Counted from the first letter of the stretch, positions 1 through 8,892 are shown. The stretch is 64,000 nucleotides of DNA from Thalassobaculum_A sp040219615 (GCF_040219615.1 NZ_JAVJSE010000033.1:1-64000), one strand, 5' to 3'. Translations and numbers: made by a program. The notes: generated from the sequence alone by a model not told the origin.

Positions 1-533
1 TCGGGAAATTCGCCCGCCCGCATCCGCCGGAACAGGTCGAGGTTCTCCTCGGCCGTCCGGTCGCGGCCGGGGCTCGGCCGGCCGGGTTCGGTCAGCGTGC
101 CGCGATAGGCGCGCATCTCGTCGGCCGAAAGGTCGCAGACATAGGCGTCGCCGTTCCGGATCAGATGCTCGGCCCAGTCGTAGAGCCGGTCGAAATAGTC
201 GGACGCGTGAAAGAGGTGGCCATCCCAGTCGAAGCCGAGCCAGGCGACGTCGTCCTGGATGGCGTCGATGAACTCCTGCTCCTCCTTCGCGGGATTGGTG
301 TCGTCGAAGCGCAGGTGGCAGCGCCCGCCGAACTCCCTGGCGACGCCGAAGTTGAGGCAGATCGACTTGGCGTGGCCGATATGCAGGTAGCCGTTCGGCT
401 CCGGCGGGAACCGGGTCACCGGGGCGGCGTGCTTCCCGGACGCGATGTCGGCCCGGATGATGTCGCGGATGAAGTCCTGGCCGGGCCCGTTCTCGGGGGC
501 GCCGGCGCCCGCATCCGTGGTGGTCTCGCTCAT
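1..533 (-). CDS. glnS: Glutaminyl-tRNA synthetase, N-terminal part (cut by window edge)
   Basis: This class I aminoacyl-tRNA synthetase would charge tRNA(Gln) with glutamine in the cytoplasm. Reading leftwards from the ATG at 533, the frame stays open to the window edge, giving about 177 residues. The Rossmann-fold ATP-binding signature is clear: RFPPEPNGYLHIGHAKS, with the HIGH motif at residues 51-54, followed by the RFDDTNPAKEEQEF segment typical of GlnRS and the related eukaryotic-type GluRS. The GYLHIGHAKSICLNFG form favours GlnRS over bacterial GltX. A short acidic N-terminal tail (about 20 residues) precedes the catalytic domain. The KMSKS loop and anticodon-binding domains lie outside the window. 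Confidence 0.93.
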   Translation of the reverse strand, partial: MSETTTDAGAGAPENGPGQDFIRDIIRADIASGKHAAPVTRFPPEPNGYLHIGHAKSICLNFGVAREFGGRCHLRFDDTNPAKEEQEFIDAIQDDVAWLGFDWDGHLFHASDYFDRLYDWAEHLIRNGDAYVCDLSADEMRAYRGTLTEPGRPSPGRDRTAEENLDLFRRMRAGEFP

Positions 534-612
534 TCGTCGGTTCCTGCCTGGGTTCCGCGCCTAAGTGCCAGATCCGCGGCCGTGCGCCAAGGGTTCCCGA
601 AGGCCGCGGCCG

Positions 613-1236
613 TCACGCGGCCGGTTGGCGATGGCCCTTCTGGACCCGCATGCGTGCCCGGATCTCGCTGACGACACCAGGCTGGCGCCACGACAGTTCC
701 TGCAGTTCCTCCTTCGTAACCTCACCCGCGGCGAGCTTCTTGCGCCATAGGCTGTCGTAGACGTACTCGGACCGGATCATTGCGAAGTCGACGTCGAGCA
801 TGAGCGCCAGCATGGTGATGTTGCCGTTGGCCGCCGTCCATTTCAGGTTCCGGTCGCGGGACAGCATCTCGAAGCTCTCGAGACCGAAGCCGCGGACATG
901 GGTCGGATCGATGATGAACGACCGATGCAGCGGGTGTGGTACCGCCACCGCGAATTCGCCACCGTGGCGGACGATCCGGTAGATCTCCTTGATGATGGCG
1001 AAGAACGTCTGGGTCTGCTGGCCGATGTGCTCGAGCACATGGATGGCGACGATCTCGTCGACGGAGTCGTCCGGGAACGGCCAGGGAGTGCGCTCGAGGT
1101 CCCAGACCACGTCCGGGTTGCAGCCCTCGAACGAGTCGACGTTTACGTAGCCGTCGAGCTTGTTGAAGCCGCAGCCGACGTTCAGCCTGAGGCCCGGCCC
1201 CTGCGGAACGCCTGTGGGTATCTCGGTTCCAGCCAT
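613..1236 (-). CDS. Class I SAM-dependent methyltransferase
   Basis: The 207-residue protein has the core of a small class I (Rossmann) methyltransferase. A glycine-rich SAM motif, LNVGCGFNKLDGYVNVD, lies at residues 18-34, an acidic strand end (PDVVWDLE) follows at 41-48, and the post-motif segment EIVAIHVLEHIG at 61-72 resembles the methyltransferase-11 and -4 group. The substrate cannot be read from the sequence; relatives of this type occur in surface-polysaccharide loci. It lies on the same strand as the metallo-hydrolase upstream (1247-2125) with a gap of about 10 nt, so the two are probably co-transcribed. Confidence 0.82.
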   Translation of the reverse strand: MAGTEIPTGVPQGPGLRLNVGCGFNKLDGYVNVDSFEGCNPDVVWDLERTPWPFPDDSVDEIVAIHVLEHIGQQTQTFFAIIKEIYRIVRHGGEFAVAVPHPLHRSFIIDPTHVRGFGLESFEMLSRDRNLKWTAANGNITMLALMLDVDFAMIRSEYVYDSLWRKKLAAGEVTKEELQELSWRQPGVVSEIRARMRVQKGHRQPAA

Positions 1237-1246
1237 GCCGTCCTCT

Positions 1247-2125
1247 TCACCGGCCCAGCCGCCAGTGGGCGTCGCCGTGGGTCAGGCTGCGGGTCGGGAT
1301 GTCGTAGCTCATCAGGTCCTCGCCGATCGCGAACGGCCCGGCGAAGTCGGCGGCCACCTCGGCGGCCAGGGCCTCGCGGTCGAACTCGGCCGGCACGAAG
1401 TGGTTCAGCATCAGGAAGCCGACGGCGGCCTCGCGCGCCACCTTGCCGACCTCGGCCGACAGGGTGTGGTAGGAGGCGACGGCGTCGATGCCCTCCTGGG
1501 TGCGCACCCCCGGCACCGGCTTCATCAGGCCGTGGATGAAGCATTCGTGCACCAGCACGTCGGCGCCGCGGGCCGCCGCGATCAGCGCCGCGCAGTAGCG
1601 GGTGTCGCCGCTGAAGGCCGCGACGGTGCCGTCGTCGGCCCGGAACACGAAGCCGTAGGCCTCCTTGACCGGCTCGTGATCGACCCGGACCGCCTCGACG
1701 GTCAGGCCGGGCAGCTCCAGCAGCGGTCCCTCCCCGTACTCCACCACCTCGGCGGTGAAGCCGGCGGTGTGCGGCCGCCTCTCATGCGCCATCCGCAACG
1801 CGCGCTCGTCCTTCCACAGGTCCAGCAGTCCGTCGACGAAGGCGCGCGTGCCCTTCGGCCCGTAGATCCTCTGCGGCACCTTGCGGTTCTGGTGCCAGCC
1901 CGAGACGATCAGCTGGTACAGGTCGACCAGATGGTCGGAATGCAGGTGGGTCAGCAGCACCGCGTCCAGGCCGCCGCCCGGGCAGCCGGCGCCGACCAGC
2001 CGCTGGGTGACCCCCGAGCCGCAGTCGATCAGCACCGACGCCGCGCCGTGCCGCACCAGGCTGGCCGGTCCGTAGCGCTTGGTGTGGCATTGCGGGCAGC
2101 CGGTGCCGAGCAGGGTGACTTTCAT
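1247..2125 (-). CDS. MBL-fold metallo-hydrolase (ribonuclease Z-like)
   Basis: This is a 292-residue metallo-beta-lactamase-fold hydrolase. The metal-binding motif THLHSDH at residues 59-65 supplies two His, an Asp and a further His. The later SGDTRYC, HECFIHG and LNHFVP segments match the remaining metal ligands of the RNase Z/arylsulfatase-like branch. The opening MKVTLLGTGCP is typical of that branch. I start it at the ATG at 2125, which has GGAG nine bases upstream, rather than at an upstream in-frame codon at 2170 that adds 15 uncharacteristic residues. The true substrate (tRNA 3' end, phosphodiester or sulfate ester) is unknown. Confidence 0.85.
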   Translation of the reverse strand: MKVTLLGTGCPQCHTKRYGPASLVRHGAASVLIDCGSGVTQRLVGAGCPGGGLDAVLLTHLHSDHLVDLYQLIVSGWHQNRKVPQRIYGPKGTRAFVDGLLDLWKDERALRMAHERRPHTAGFTAEVVEYGEGPLLELPGLTVEAVRVDHEPVKEAYGFVFRADDGTVAAFSGDTRYCAALIAAARGADVLVHECFIHGLMKPVPGVRTQEGIDAVASYHTLSAEVGKVAREAAVGFLMLNHFVPAEFDREALAAEVAADFAGPFAIGEDLMSYDIPTRSLTHGDAHWRLGR

Positions 2126-2281
2126 GCGTAGTGCTCCGTCGTGGCGGTCGTGGGCGCAGGGTAACCGCAACGCCGCCGCGCGTCCGTAGCGCGATGACGC
2201 GCATCCGGACGCCGCGTGCCGTTGATCTGCCCGGGACAGTCCCTACCTGACCTGCACCACCGACCGGACCCTGGAGGCATG

Positions 2282-2995
2282 ATGGACCCGACCAAGTTGC
2301 TCGATCAGTTCCTCGGCGGCGATGCCGGGGCGGCCCTGGGCCGTGCCACCGGTGCGGCGCGGCAGCAGGCGGGCGCCATGGGCGGCCTCGGCGGCCTGGC
2401 CGGCGGTGCCGCGGCCGGCGGGTTGATCGCGCTGCTGCTCGGCAGCAAGAAGGTCCGCAAGATGGCCGGCGGGGTCGTCGGGTATGGCGGTGCCGCAGCC
2501 CTCGGCGCGCTCGCATACCGGGCGTATCAGAACTGGCAGGCGGGTGGTGCTGCGGCCGACGCGCCGGCGGCGACCCAGGACGACGTCGCCCGCACCGAGC
2601 CGCGGTTCCTGCCCGATGCGCAGCCTTCCGCCGACGGGCAGCCGTTCCAGCTCGCGCTGATCCGGGCGATGGTCGGGGCCGCGAAGGCCGACGGCCATGT
2701 CGACGCAGCCGAGCAGACGCTGCTGTTCGAGCAGGTCGACCGGATGGGGCTGGATGCCGCGGCCAAGGGGTTCGTGTTCGACGTCCTGGCGAAGCCCGTG
2801 GACATGGCCGAGATCGCCGGGTCCGCCCGCACGCCGGAGCAGGCGGCGGAACTCTACCTCGCCTCGCGCCTGGCGATCGACCCGGACCACCCGGCCGAAC
2901 GGGCCTATCTGGAGGCGCTGGCGCACCGCCTGAAGCTGCCGGCCGACCTGGTCGCGCATCTGGATCGCCAGGCGGAGGCCGGGCTGCCGGCCTGA
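2282..2995 (+). CDS. DUF533 / TerB-like protein
   Basis: The protein of about 237 residues has a glycine-rich hydrophobic N-terminal region (GGLAGGAAAGGLIALLLGSKKVRKMAG, read in parts), then a linker and a C-terminal helical TerB-like domain with the motif AKADGHVDAAEQ. This layout matches the DUF533 (YebE) family of inner-membrane-associated proteins, whose biochemical role is not known. Two ATG codons are adjacent (2279 and 2282). The GGAGG at 2273-2277 is spaced better for the second, so I chose 2282. It is divergent from the metallo-hydrolase gene. Confidence 0.8.
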   Translation: MDPTKLLDQFLGGDAGAALGRATGAARQQAGAMGGLGGLAGGAAAGGLIALLLGSKKVRKMAGGVVGYGGAAALGALAYRAYQNWQAGGAAADAPAATQDDVARTEPRFLPDAQPSADGQPFQLALIRAMVGAAKADGHVDAAEQTLLFEQVDRMGLDAAAKGFVFDVLAKPVDMAEIAGSARTPEQAAELYLASRLAIDPDHPAERAYLEALAHRLKLPADLVAHLDRQAEAGLPA

Positions 2996-3074
2996 GGCCG
3001 GGACGACGGCGGTTCCATGGCGACGCGGTCCGGCGCTAGCATGGCTGGGCAACCATCGCCCGGAGACCCCGCCC

Positions 3075-3455
3075 ATGCCCCGCCCCGTCACCATCGCGCT
3101 GCTCGACGAGATCCAGGACGGCTTCAACCGCCACGACGTCGACGGCATCCTCTCGCACTTCGCCGATGACTGCATCTGGCTGATGGCGCGCGGTCCGAGG
3201 GAACCCGACGGCCGAACCTGCGTCGGCAAGGCCGAGATCGCCGAGGTATTGCGGTCGCGCTACGCCCAGATCCCGGACATGCGCTGGGAGGAGATGCGCC
3301 ACTGGATCTGCGACGACACCAAGGCGATCTCGGAATGGGTGGTGCGCGGCACCCCGGCCGGCGGCCAGCCCTTCGAATACCTGGGCTGCGACCTGTGGGA
3401 GTTCCGCGACGGCATGGTCACCAAGAAGGACACCTACTGGAAGTATATCGGGTAG
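3075..3455 (+). CDS. NTF2-like (SnoaL-type) protein
   Basis: This 126-residue protein has the cone-shaped NTF2/SnoaL pattern: an N-terminal helix with FNRHDVDGILSHFADDCIW, a central GRTCVGKAEIAEVLRSRYAQIPDMRW segment (read in parts) and C-terminal strands ending FRDGMVTKKDTYWKYIG. Members act as small-ligand isomerases or hydrolases or simply bind ligands; no substrate is evident. It is followed after about 70 bases by the dipeptidase gene on the same strand. Confidence 0.82.
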   Translation: MPRPVTIALLDEIQDGFNRHDVDGILSHFADDCIWLMARGPREPDGRTCVGKAEIAEVLRSRYAQIPDMRWEEMRHWICDDTKAISEWVVRGTPAGGQPFEYLGCDLWEFRDGMVTKKDTYWKYIG

Positions 3456-3526
3456 AGAGCGCTGGCGAATCTGCTAGCCTTCCGGTCCCGCCTCGCCCGA
3501 CCGGGCCCGCCCGATAGGTTCGAACG

Positions 3527-4624
3527 ATGTCCGACGCTCCCGCCCTGCCGATCTTCGACGGCCACAACGACGTTCTGCTGCGCCTGATCCGCAAGGGCGT
3601 CGACCGGGTCGAGCAGCATTTCCTCGACGGCGACGGCGAGGGCCATCTCGACCTGCCGCGCATGCACGCCGGCGGCTTCGGCGGCGGGCTGTTCGCGGTG
3701 TTCGTGCCGTCGCCGAGCGCCGCTCCGGAAGAGGATCCGACCGACACCAGGCGCAAGCGCAAGGAGGCGATGTCGGGCGAGACCTACGACCTGCCGCTGC
3801 CCGCCCCCCTGTCGCTCGGCGAGGCGCAGCCGACGGCGCTCGCCATGGCCGGCATCCTGTTCCGGATCGAGAAGGCGTCCGGCGGCCGGGTGAAGGTCTG
3901 CCGCACCGCCGCCGAGATCCGCGACTGCCTCGCCAAGGGCGTGCTGGCCACCGTGCTGCACTTCGAGGGTGCGGAGGCGATCGACACCGACTTCCGCGCG
4001 CTGGAGGTGCTGTACCAGGCCGGCCTGCGCTCGCTCGGGCCGGTGTGGAGCCGGCCGACCGCCTACGGCCACGGCGTGCCGTTCCGGTTCCCCGGGTCGC
4101 CCGACACCGGCAACGGCCTGACCGACGCCGGCAAGGCGCTGGTCGCCGAGTGCAACCGGATGGGGGTGATGATCGACCTGTCGCACCTCAACGAGAAGGG
4201 CTTCTGGGACGTCGCCGGGTTGAGCGACGCGCCGCTGGTCGCCTCGCATTCCAATGCCCACGCGATCTGTCCGACCACCCGCAACCTGACCGACGGGCAG
4301 CTCGCCCGGATCCGCGAGAGCGGCGGCCTGGTCGGCCTGAACTACGCCACGTCGTTCCTGCGCCCGGACGGCCAGATGTCCGCCGACACCGGGCTCGACG
4401 TGATGCTGCGGCACCTGGACCACCTGATCGAGCATCTCGGCGAGGACGGGGTCGGCCTCGGCTCCGACTTCGACGGCGCCACCATCCCGGCCGAGATCAA
4501 GGACGCCGCCGGCCTGCCGAACCTGGTGGCGGCTATGCGCCAGGCCGGCTACGGCGAGACGCTGGTGCGCAAGATCTGCTCGGAGAACTGGGTGAACGTG
4601 CTGGAGCGCACCTGGGGCGGGTGA
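3527..4624 (+). CDS. Membrane dipeptidase (peptidase M19)
   Basis: The 365-residue enzyme belongs to the renal-dipeptidase (M19) amidohydrolase family, which cleaves dipeptides at a binuclear zinc centre. The HxD ligands appear in FDGHNDVLL (His13, Asp15). The bridging Glu is in LHFEGAEAI and the later His in SHSNAHAICPTTRN. The C-terminal Asp is in GLGSDFDG. Length is typical for cytosolic bacterial members. No signal peptide is seen, so in this organism it is probably cytoplasmic, unlike the mammalian membrane form. It is preceded by the NTF2-like gene and followed by a CDF transporter. Confidence 0.92.
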   Translation: MSDAPALPIFDGHNDVLLRLIRKGVDRVEQHFLDGDGEGHLDLPRMHAGGFGGGLFAVFVPSPSAAPEEDPTDTRRKRKEAMSGETYDLPLPAPLSLGEAQPTALAMAGILFRIEKASGGRVKVCRTAAEIRDCLAKGVLATVLHFEGAEAIDTDFRALEVLYQAGLRSLGPVWSRPTAYGHGVPFRFPGSPDTGNGLTDAGKALVAECNRMGVMIDLSHLNEKGFWDVAGLSDAPLVASHSNAHAICPTTRNLTDGQLARIRESGGLVGLNYATSFLRPDGQMSADTGLDVMLRHLDHLIEHLGEDGVGLGSDFDGATIPAEIKDAAGLPNLVAAMRQAGYGETLVRKICSENWVNVLERTWGG

Positions 4625-4716
4625 GGGGCCCCGGCAACGCAACACTATGTCGTTGCGCGCCGACTTGCCGGACTGAGCAGCTTCGGGTCAGGTGCGGCGA
4701 CCAGCCGGAGCCGCCG

Positions 4717-5670
4717 ATGCCGCACGATCATCATCACCACGACCACGGCCACCATCACCACGGCCACCATCACCACGGCACCGCGTCGATGGGCGACGGG
4801 CGGCTCGCCTGGGCGGTCGCGGTCAACCTGCTGCTGACGGTCGCGCAGATCGCCGGCGGCATCGTGTCGGGCAGCCTGGCGCTGGTCGCCGACGCGGTGC
4901 ACAACCTGAGCGACGCCGCGGCGCTCGGGATCGCGCTGTTCGCGCGGCGGGTGGCGCGCCGCGGCGCCGACGCCGGCATGACCTACGGCTACCGCCGGGC
5001 CGAGATCGTGGCCGCGCTGATCAACCTGACCACGCTGATCGTGATCGGCGTCTACCTGGCGTACGAGGCGGTGTTCCGGTTCTTCTCGCCGGAGCCGGTG
5101 GCCGGCTGGATCGTGGTGATCGTGGCCGGGGTGGCGCTGGCGGTCGACCTGGTGACCGCCGCGCTGACCTTCGCGGCGGCGAAGCACAGCCTCAACATCC
5201 GCGCAGCCTTCCTGCACAACGTCGCCGACGCGCTCGGCTCGGTCGTGGTGATCGTCGCCGGCGCGCTGGTGATCTGGCGGGGCTGGACCTGGATCGACCC
5301 GGCGGCGACCCTGTTGATCGCCGGCTACATCCTGTGGCACGGGCTGCTCGAGATCCGCACCTGCATCCGCATCCTGATGGAAGCGGTGCCGGCCGGCCTG
5401 GACCTGGCCAGCCTGCAGGCGGCGGTGACAGGGGTCGACGGCGTGGTCGGCAGCCACCACCTGCATGTCTGGCAGCTCGACGAGCGCGACCCGTTCTTCG
5501 AGGCGCATGTGGTGATCGAGCGCGCCGACGCCGACCGGCTCGAGGACATCAAGCGGGCGGTCAAGGCGGCGCTGCGCGATCGCTTCGGGATCGCCCACAG
5601 CACCCTGGAGTTCGAGTTCGTCGGTGCCCACTCGGACTGCAGCGAGATCGGCATGGTGGTTGCGCACTGA
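4717..5670 (+). CDS. Cation diffusion facilitator with His-rich N-terminus (CzcD/ZitB-like)
   Basis: This inner-membrane proton/metal antiporter of 317 residues probably exports Zn2+ (or Co2+/Cd2+). The N-terminus is an exceptional His run (residues 3-19, nearly all His with Asp and Gly) that would bind metal in the cytosol. Six membrane segments follow. The site-A HxxxD ligands are in DAVHNLSDAAAL and again in HNVADALGS, the second being the TM5 signature of zinc CDFs. A soluble C-terminal domain carries GSHHLHVWQLDERDPFFEAH, typical of the dimerising metal-binding fold. I start it at ATG 4717, just before the His run; a longer in-frame extension runs antisense-like through the dipeptidase gene. 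Confidence 0.93.
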   Translation: MPHDHHHHDHGHHHHGHHHHGTASMGDGRLAWAVAVNLLLTVAQIAGGIVSGSLALVADAVHNLSDAAALGIALFARRVARRGADAGMTYGYRRAEIVAALINLTTLIVIGVYLAYEAVFRFFSPEPVAGWIVVIVAGVALAVDLVTAALTFAAAKHSLNIRAAFLHNVADALGSVVVIVAGALVIWRGWTWIDPAATLLIAGYILWHGLLEIRTCIRILMEAVPAGLDLASLQAAVTGVDGVVGSHHLHVWQLDERDPFFEAHVVIERADADRLEDIKRAVKAALRDRFGIAHSTLEFEFVGAHSDCSEIGMVVAH

Positions 5671-5682
5671 CCCGCGAACGAG

Positions 5683-5710
5683 AAAGGGCGGCCCGACCGG
5701 GCCGCCCCTT
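5683..5710. terminator. Bidirectional hairpin terminator
   Basis: A perfect 9-bp stem (5686-5694 with 5699-5707) and a GACC loop lie between the convergent CDF gene and the secreted-protein gene. Read leftwards it is followed by TTTCT, so it fits the minus-strand transcript best. On the plus strand only a short CTT tail follows. Confidence 0.7.
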
Positions 5711-5736
5711 GAATTCCGACAACGTCGCCCGGCGGG

Positions 5737-6123
5737 TTACTGCTTCTTCGGAACCTCGCCGACCTGATAGCCGCGGATCGTGTCGAACCGGACCAGCGCC
5801 GCCTTCACCTCGTCCGCGCCGCAGCCGGCATGGCTCATCGCCTTGCCGATGTCGGACTTGGCGGCCTCGATCAGGTCGAGTTGCCGGCCGGCGTGAACGC
5901 CGCCGCCGGACTGCTGGATGATCCGGCTCTCCAGGATCTGGTAGTCGGCCGGGGTGAACACCGCACCGCGGCACTCGACCGCGGCATACACGCCTTCATG
6001 GTAGTCCTTGTAAGCCATCTCGGCGGCTGTCGGCGCCATCACGTCGGCGGCGGCCTGAACCGCAACGGTGCTCGCGAGCAGACCGGCGACGGCAAATGCG
6101 AGGGGCAGTCGATGACGGGTCAT
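5737..6123 (-). CDS. Small secreted protein, function unknown
   Basis: The 128-residue protein starts at ATG 6123, preceded by AGGAG at good spacing. It has a classic Sec signal peptide: MTRHR, a hydrophobic stretch to about residue 22, and likely cleavage after VQAAA. The mature part is helical with two cysteines (AVECRGA and SHAGCGAD), which could form a disulfide in the periplasm. I do not recognise a family. It lies downstream of the PAS histidine kinase on the same strand, with a gap of about 100 bases, so co-transcription is possible but not shown. Confidence 0.75.
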   Translation of the reverse strand: MTRHRLPLAFAVAGLLASTVAVQAAADVMAPTAAEMAYKDYHEGVYAAVECRGAVFTPADYQILESRIIQQSGGGVHAGRQLDLIEAAKSDIGKAMSHAGCGADEVKAALVRFDTIRGYQVGEVPKKQ

Positions 6124-6224
6124 GACCGTACTCCTGTTCGTTATCCAGTGCCCCGACAACGCCGCATCCGCACAACGGTTGCGTCCGATCGTCGACCGCT
6201 CGCCGGATCGGCGGGTGGCGCCGG

Positions 6225-7358
6225 TCAGCCGGCGGCCGGGCGGGGCAGGGCACGGTCCGGCGACAGGTGCAGGACGACCGTGGTGCCGGATCCCTTGACG
6301 CTGTCGATGGTCAGCCGGCCGCCGTGCAGGGTCGCCAGCTCGCGGCAGATCGACAGGCCGAGGCCGGTGCCGCCGCCGCTGCCGGAGCGGTCGAAGCCGT
6401 TGCCGATCTGCACGAAGGGCTCGAGGGCGCGGGTCGCCTCGGCCGGGGTCATGCCGACGCCGGTGTCGACCACCCGGATCGCGATCCCGTCGGCCCTGGT
6501 CTCGGCGGCGATCGTGACGGTGCCGCCGGGCGGCGTGAACTTGATCGCGTTGGACACCAGGTTGATCAGGATCTGGCCGAGCCGCATGGGATCCGCGAGC
6601 AGCGGCGGGAAGTCCGCCGGCACTGCGAGTTCGAGCCGCACCTGGGCCTTGCTGAGGTTGGCGGCGAACAGCCGGGCGGTTCGGGTCGCGACGCTGGCGA
6701 GGTCGACCGGGCGTTCGTCGAGATGCATCTTGCCGGCGCCGATCTTCGACAGGTCCAGGATGTCGCCGATCAGGCCGAGCAGGTGCGTGCCGCTGATCCG
6801 GATGTCCTCGGCATACTCGAAGTAGCGCGGGTCGCTCGGACCGAGAAGCTTGCCGGCGATGATCTCGGCGAAGCCGATGATGGCGTTCAGCGGCGATCGC
6901 AGTTCGTGGCTCATGACCGCCAGGAAGGTGCTCTTGGCCTGCGACGCCGACTCCGCCTGCAGGCGGGCCCGCGCCAGCTGTCGGTCGGCGTTCACCCGGT
7001 CGGTGACGTCCTGGACCGTGCCTTCGTAGAAGATCGCGTTGCCGTCGGCGTCGCGCACCGCCCAGGCGTTTTCGGAAATCCACATGGTCTCGCCGGTGGT
7101 CATCCGGCGGACCTCGGAGACGAACTGCTCGACTCGGCCGGTCTCGGAGATTTGGCGGTAGAACTCGGCCCGCCGCTCCGGATCGACGTACCAGTCGTTG
7201 CCGTTCTCCGCGAGGTCGCGGAGCATCTCGGCCTCGCTGGCGTAGCCGTTCAGCGCCACCAGGGTCGGGTTGGCCCGGACCACGCCGCGGCCGGGGGTAA
7301 CCCGGTACAGTCCGATGTTGGCGTTCTCGAAGAAGGAACGGTAGTTGCTGTCCAGCAT
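6225..7358 (-). CDS. PAS-domain sensor histidine kinase
   Basis: The 377-residue orphan kinase has an N-terminal PAS domain (about residues 3-118; YRSFFENANIGLYRV to YEGTVQDVTDR). A HisKA dimerisation helix with the phospho-acceptor in SHELRSPLNAIIGF (His151) follows. The HATPase_c domain shows an N box (NLVSNAIKF), G1 (DTGVGM) and G2 (GTGLGLSICRELATLHGG). No transmembrane segment is visible, so it is predicted to be cytosolic. I chose ATG 7358 because the PAS domain begins there; a TTG at 7433 would add 25 uncharacteristic residues. No response regulator is adjacent, so its partner is elsewhere. Confidence 0.9.
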   Translation of the reverse strand: MLDSNYRSFFENANIGLYRVTPGRGVVRANPTLVALNGYASEAEMLRDLAENGNDWYVDPERRAEFYRQISETGRVEQFVSEVRRMTTGETMWISENAWAVRDADGNAIFYEGTVQDVTDRVNADRQLARARLQAESASQAKSTFLAVMSHELRSPLNAIIGFAEIIAGKLLGPSDPRYFEYAEDIRISGTHLLGLIGDILDLSKIGAGKMHLDERPVDLASVATRTARLFAANLSKAQVRLELAVPADFPPLLADPMRLGQILINLVSNAIKFTPPGGTVTIAAETRADGIAIRVVDTGVGMTPAEATRALEPFVQIGNGFDRSGSGGGTGLGLSICRELATLHGGRLTIDSVKGSGTTVVLHLSPDRALPRPAAG

Positions 7359-7539
7359 CTGCCTGCCTTCGGGCAATGCGCCATAGACCAATCGAGCGCG
7401 CCCGGTCGGTCCGTCTCCGAGCACAATTCGCAAATTATCAGCGGATTTTACTTAAACAACAATGAATGCGGACGCATGGGCGCGCAGCCGGGCGCTCGAT
7501 CGCCCGACCTCGAATCCTCGGCCGGGCGGGTGAGTGGGG

Positions 7540-8157
7540 TCAGTCGACCCGGGCGGCCGGTTCGACCCGTTGGGATCGGTCGTCGCGCAGGGCCGTGTCG
7601 ATCGCCGCCTCGGCCATTCGCCGCGCGGTCCGGGCCGCCTCGTGCATCCCGCGCACGTGCGCGGTGACGATCGCGCCTTCCTTGAGGAGCGCCAGCTGCT
7701 CCGCGAGATCCCTGGGATCCCGGGCGCCGGCCTGGGCGCAGAGCCGCTCGAGGTAGTCCACGATCCGCCGCTTATGCTCGGCGGCCGTCCGGTGGGCCGG
7801 ATGGTCATGGTCCCCGAACTCGCCTGCGGCATTGATGAACGCGCATCCGGAGAACCCGAGCCCCTTGAAGGCGCGCCCTTCGAACCAGTCCCCGATCGCG
7901 TCGAACATCGCCAGGAGGCGCTCGCGCGGGTTCGGCGAAGCCTTCTCCATCTCGCCCATCAGCCAGTTTCGGAACTGCTCGTCGCGACGGTGCAGGACGG
8001 CAAGGATCAACTCGTCCTTCGAGCGGAAGTGCTTGTAGAGCGTCATCTTCGCGACCCCGGCCTCGGACAGGATCTTGTCGATGCCGGTCGCGTTGAAGCC
8101 GTGGGTGTAGAAGAGCCGCAGGGCGGTATCGACGAGGTTGTCGCGGCGGGACTGCAA
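7540..8157 (-). CDS. TetR/AcrR-family transcriptional regulator
   Basis: This 205-residue repressor has an N-terminal TetR helix-turn-helix (about residues 8-52: LVDTALRLFYTHGFNATGIDK to VAKMTLYKHFRSKDELI, read in parts) and a helical ligand-binding C-terminal domain. I chose the TTG start at 8157 because GGAG lies eight bases upstream and no ATG fits the domain start. It is divergent from a four-gene operon whose promoter overlaps a 14-bp palindrome (8275-8288), so it most likely represses that operon. The inducer is unknown; the operon's redox and hydrolase genes suggest an electrophilic or oxidised small molecule. Confidence 0.9.
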   Translation of the reverse strand: MQSRRDNLVDTALRLFYTHGFNATGIDKILSEAGVAKMTLYKHFRSKDELILAVLHRRDEQFRNWLMGEMEKASPNPRERLLAMFDAIGDWFEGRAFKGLGFSGCAFINAAGEFGDHDHPAHRTAAEHKRRIVDYLERLCAQAGARDPRDLAEQLALLKEGAIVTAHVRGMHEAARTARRMAEAAIDTALRDDRSQRVEPAARVD

Positions 8158-8263
8158 GGCGTGCGCTCCTACGGCCAGACTGTTCTGTCTGTAATTCGCA
8201 TCTTGGGACAACGGTTGCAAGGATTCACATGATCGTGATGGAGCGGCTTTGGGAATCTTCGGA

Positions 8264-8295
8264 TTGACAAATAGACAGACCAGTCTGTATATAAT
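8264..8295 (+). promoter_or_regulatory. Promoter with embedded palindromic operator for the 8344-10974 operon
   Basis: A perfect -35 (TTGACA, 8264-8269) is followed by the palindrome ACAGAC-CA-GTCTGT (8275-8288). A -10-like AT run follows, either TATATA at 8288-8293 with an 18-bp spacer or TATAAT at 8290-8295 with a 20-bp spacer. A repressor bound to the palindrome would sit between the two promoter elements. The divergent TetR regulator is the natural candidate. A looser AGAC/GTCT pair with a 6-bp centre (8176-8191) lies near the regulator's own start. Confidence 0.72.
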
Positions 8296-8343
8296 CTGAC
8301 GACGCGATGATGCGTCATGACCCGACCGACCAAGAGGTTCCCC

Positions 8344-8892
8344 ATGACCCGCATTCAGCTCCCCGACTCGATCGAGGCCGCTCCGGCCGCCGCCCGGCCG
8401 CTGCTCGAGGGCGTCAAGAAGATGCTCGGCAGCGTTCCGAACCTGTTCCGCATCGCGGCCAACAGCCCGGCTGCCCTGGAAGGCTATCTCGGCCTCAACG
8501 GCGCTCTGGCGAAGGGCAGTCTCAAGCCCCAGACCCGGGAGCGGATCGCGCTGGCCGTCGCCCAGTTCAACGGCTGCGACTACTGCCTCTCGGCCCATGC
8601 CTATCTGGGAAAGAACCTCGCGAAGCTCGACGACGCGGAGATCGCGGCCAACCGGCGTGGCACCTCGAACGACCCGCAGGCGGCTGCGGCGGTCCGGTTC
8701 GCCGTCAAGCTGGTCCGCGACCGCGGGCAGGTGACCGATGCCGACGTGGCGGCGGTCAGGATGGCCGGGTACGGCGAGGCGGAGATCGTCGAGATCGTGG
8801 CTCATGTCGCGCTCAACACGCTCACCAACTACCTCAACGAGGCACTCGGTACGCCGATCGATTTCCCGGTCGTCAGCGCCAAGGCCGCCTGA
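8344..8892 (+). CDS. Carboxymuconolactone decarboxylase-family (AhpD-like) protein
   Basis: The 182-residue protein has the AhpD/CMD active-site pattern: Glu66, then Cys78-x2-Cys81-x3-His85 in NGCDYCLSAH. Family members with both cysteines are thiol peroxidases or disulfide reductases, so peroxide or electrophile detoxification is the likely role. ATG 8344 is preferred over ATG 8317 because AGAGG lies six bases upstream of it. It is the first gene of the TetR-controlled operon. Confidence 0.9.
   Translation: MTRIQLPDSIEAAPAAARPLLEGVKKMLGSVPNLFRIAANSPAALEGYLGLNGALAKGSLKPQTRERIALAVAQFNGCDYCLSAHAYLGKNLAKLDDAEIAANRRGTSNDPQAAAAVRFAVKLVRDRGQVTDADVAAVRMAGYGEAEIVEIVAHVALNTLTNYLNEALGTPIDFPVVSAKAA

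Noticed and set aside
4720..4785. His-rich run at the start of the CDF gene looks like an engineered His tag
   Set aside because: It is interrupted by Asp and Gly in a way common in natural zinc CDF and metallochaperone proteins, and sits in an unmodified chromosomal context.
8176..8191. Second possible TetR operator with AGAC/GTCT half-sites near the regulator start
   Set aside because: The centre is 6 bp instead of 2 bp and the half-sites are shorter, so it does not match the strong palindrome at 8275-8288.
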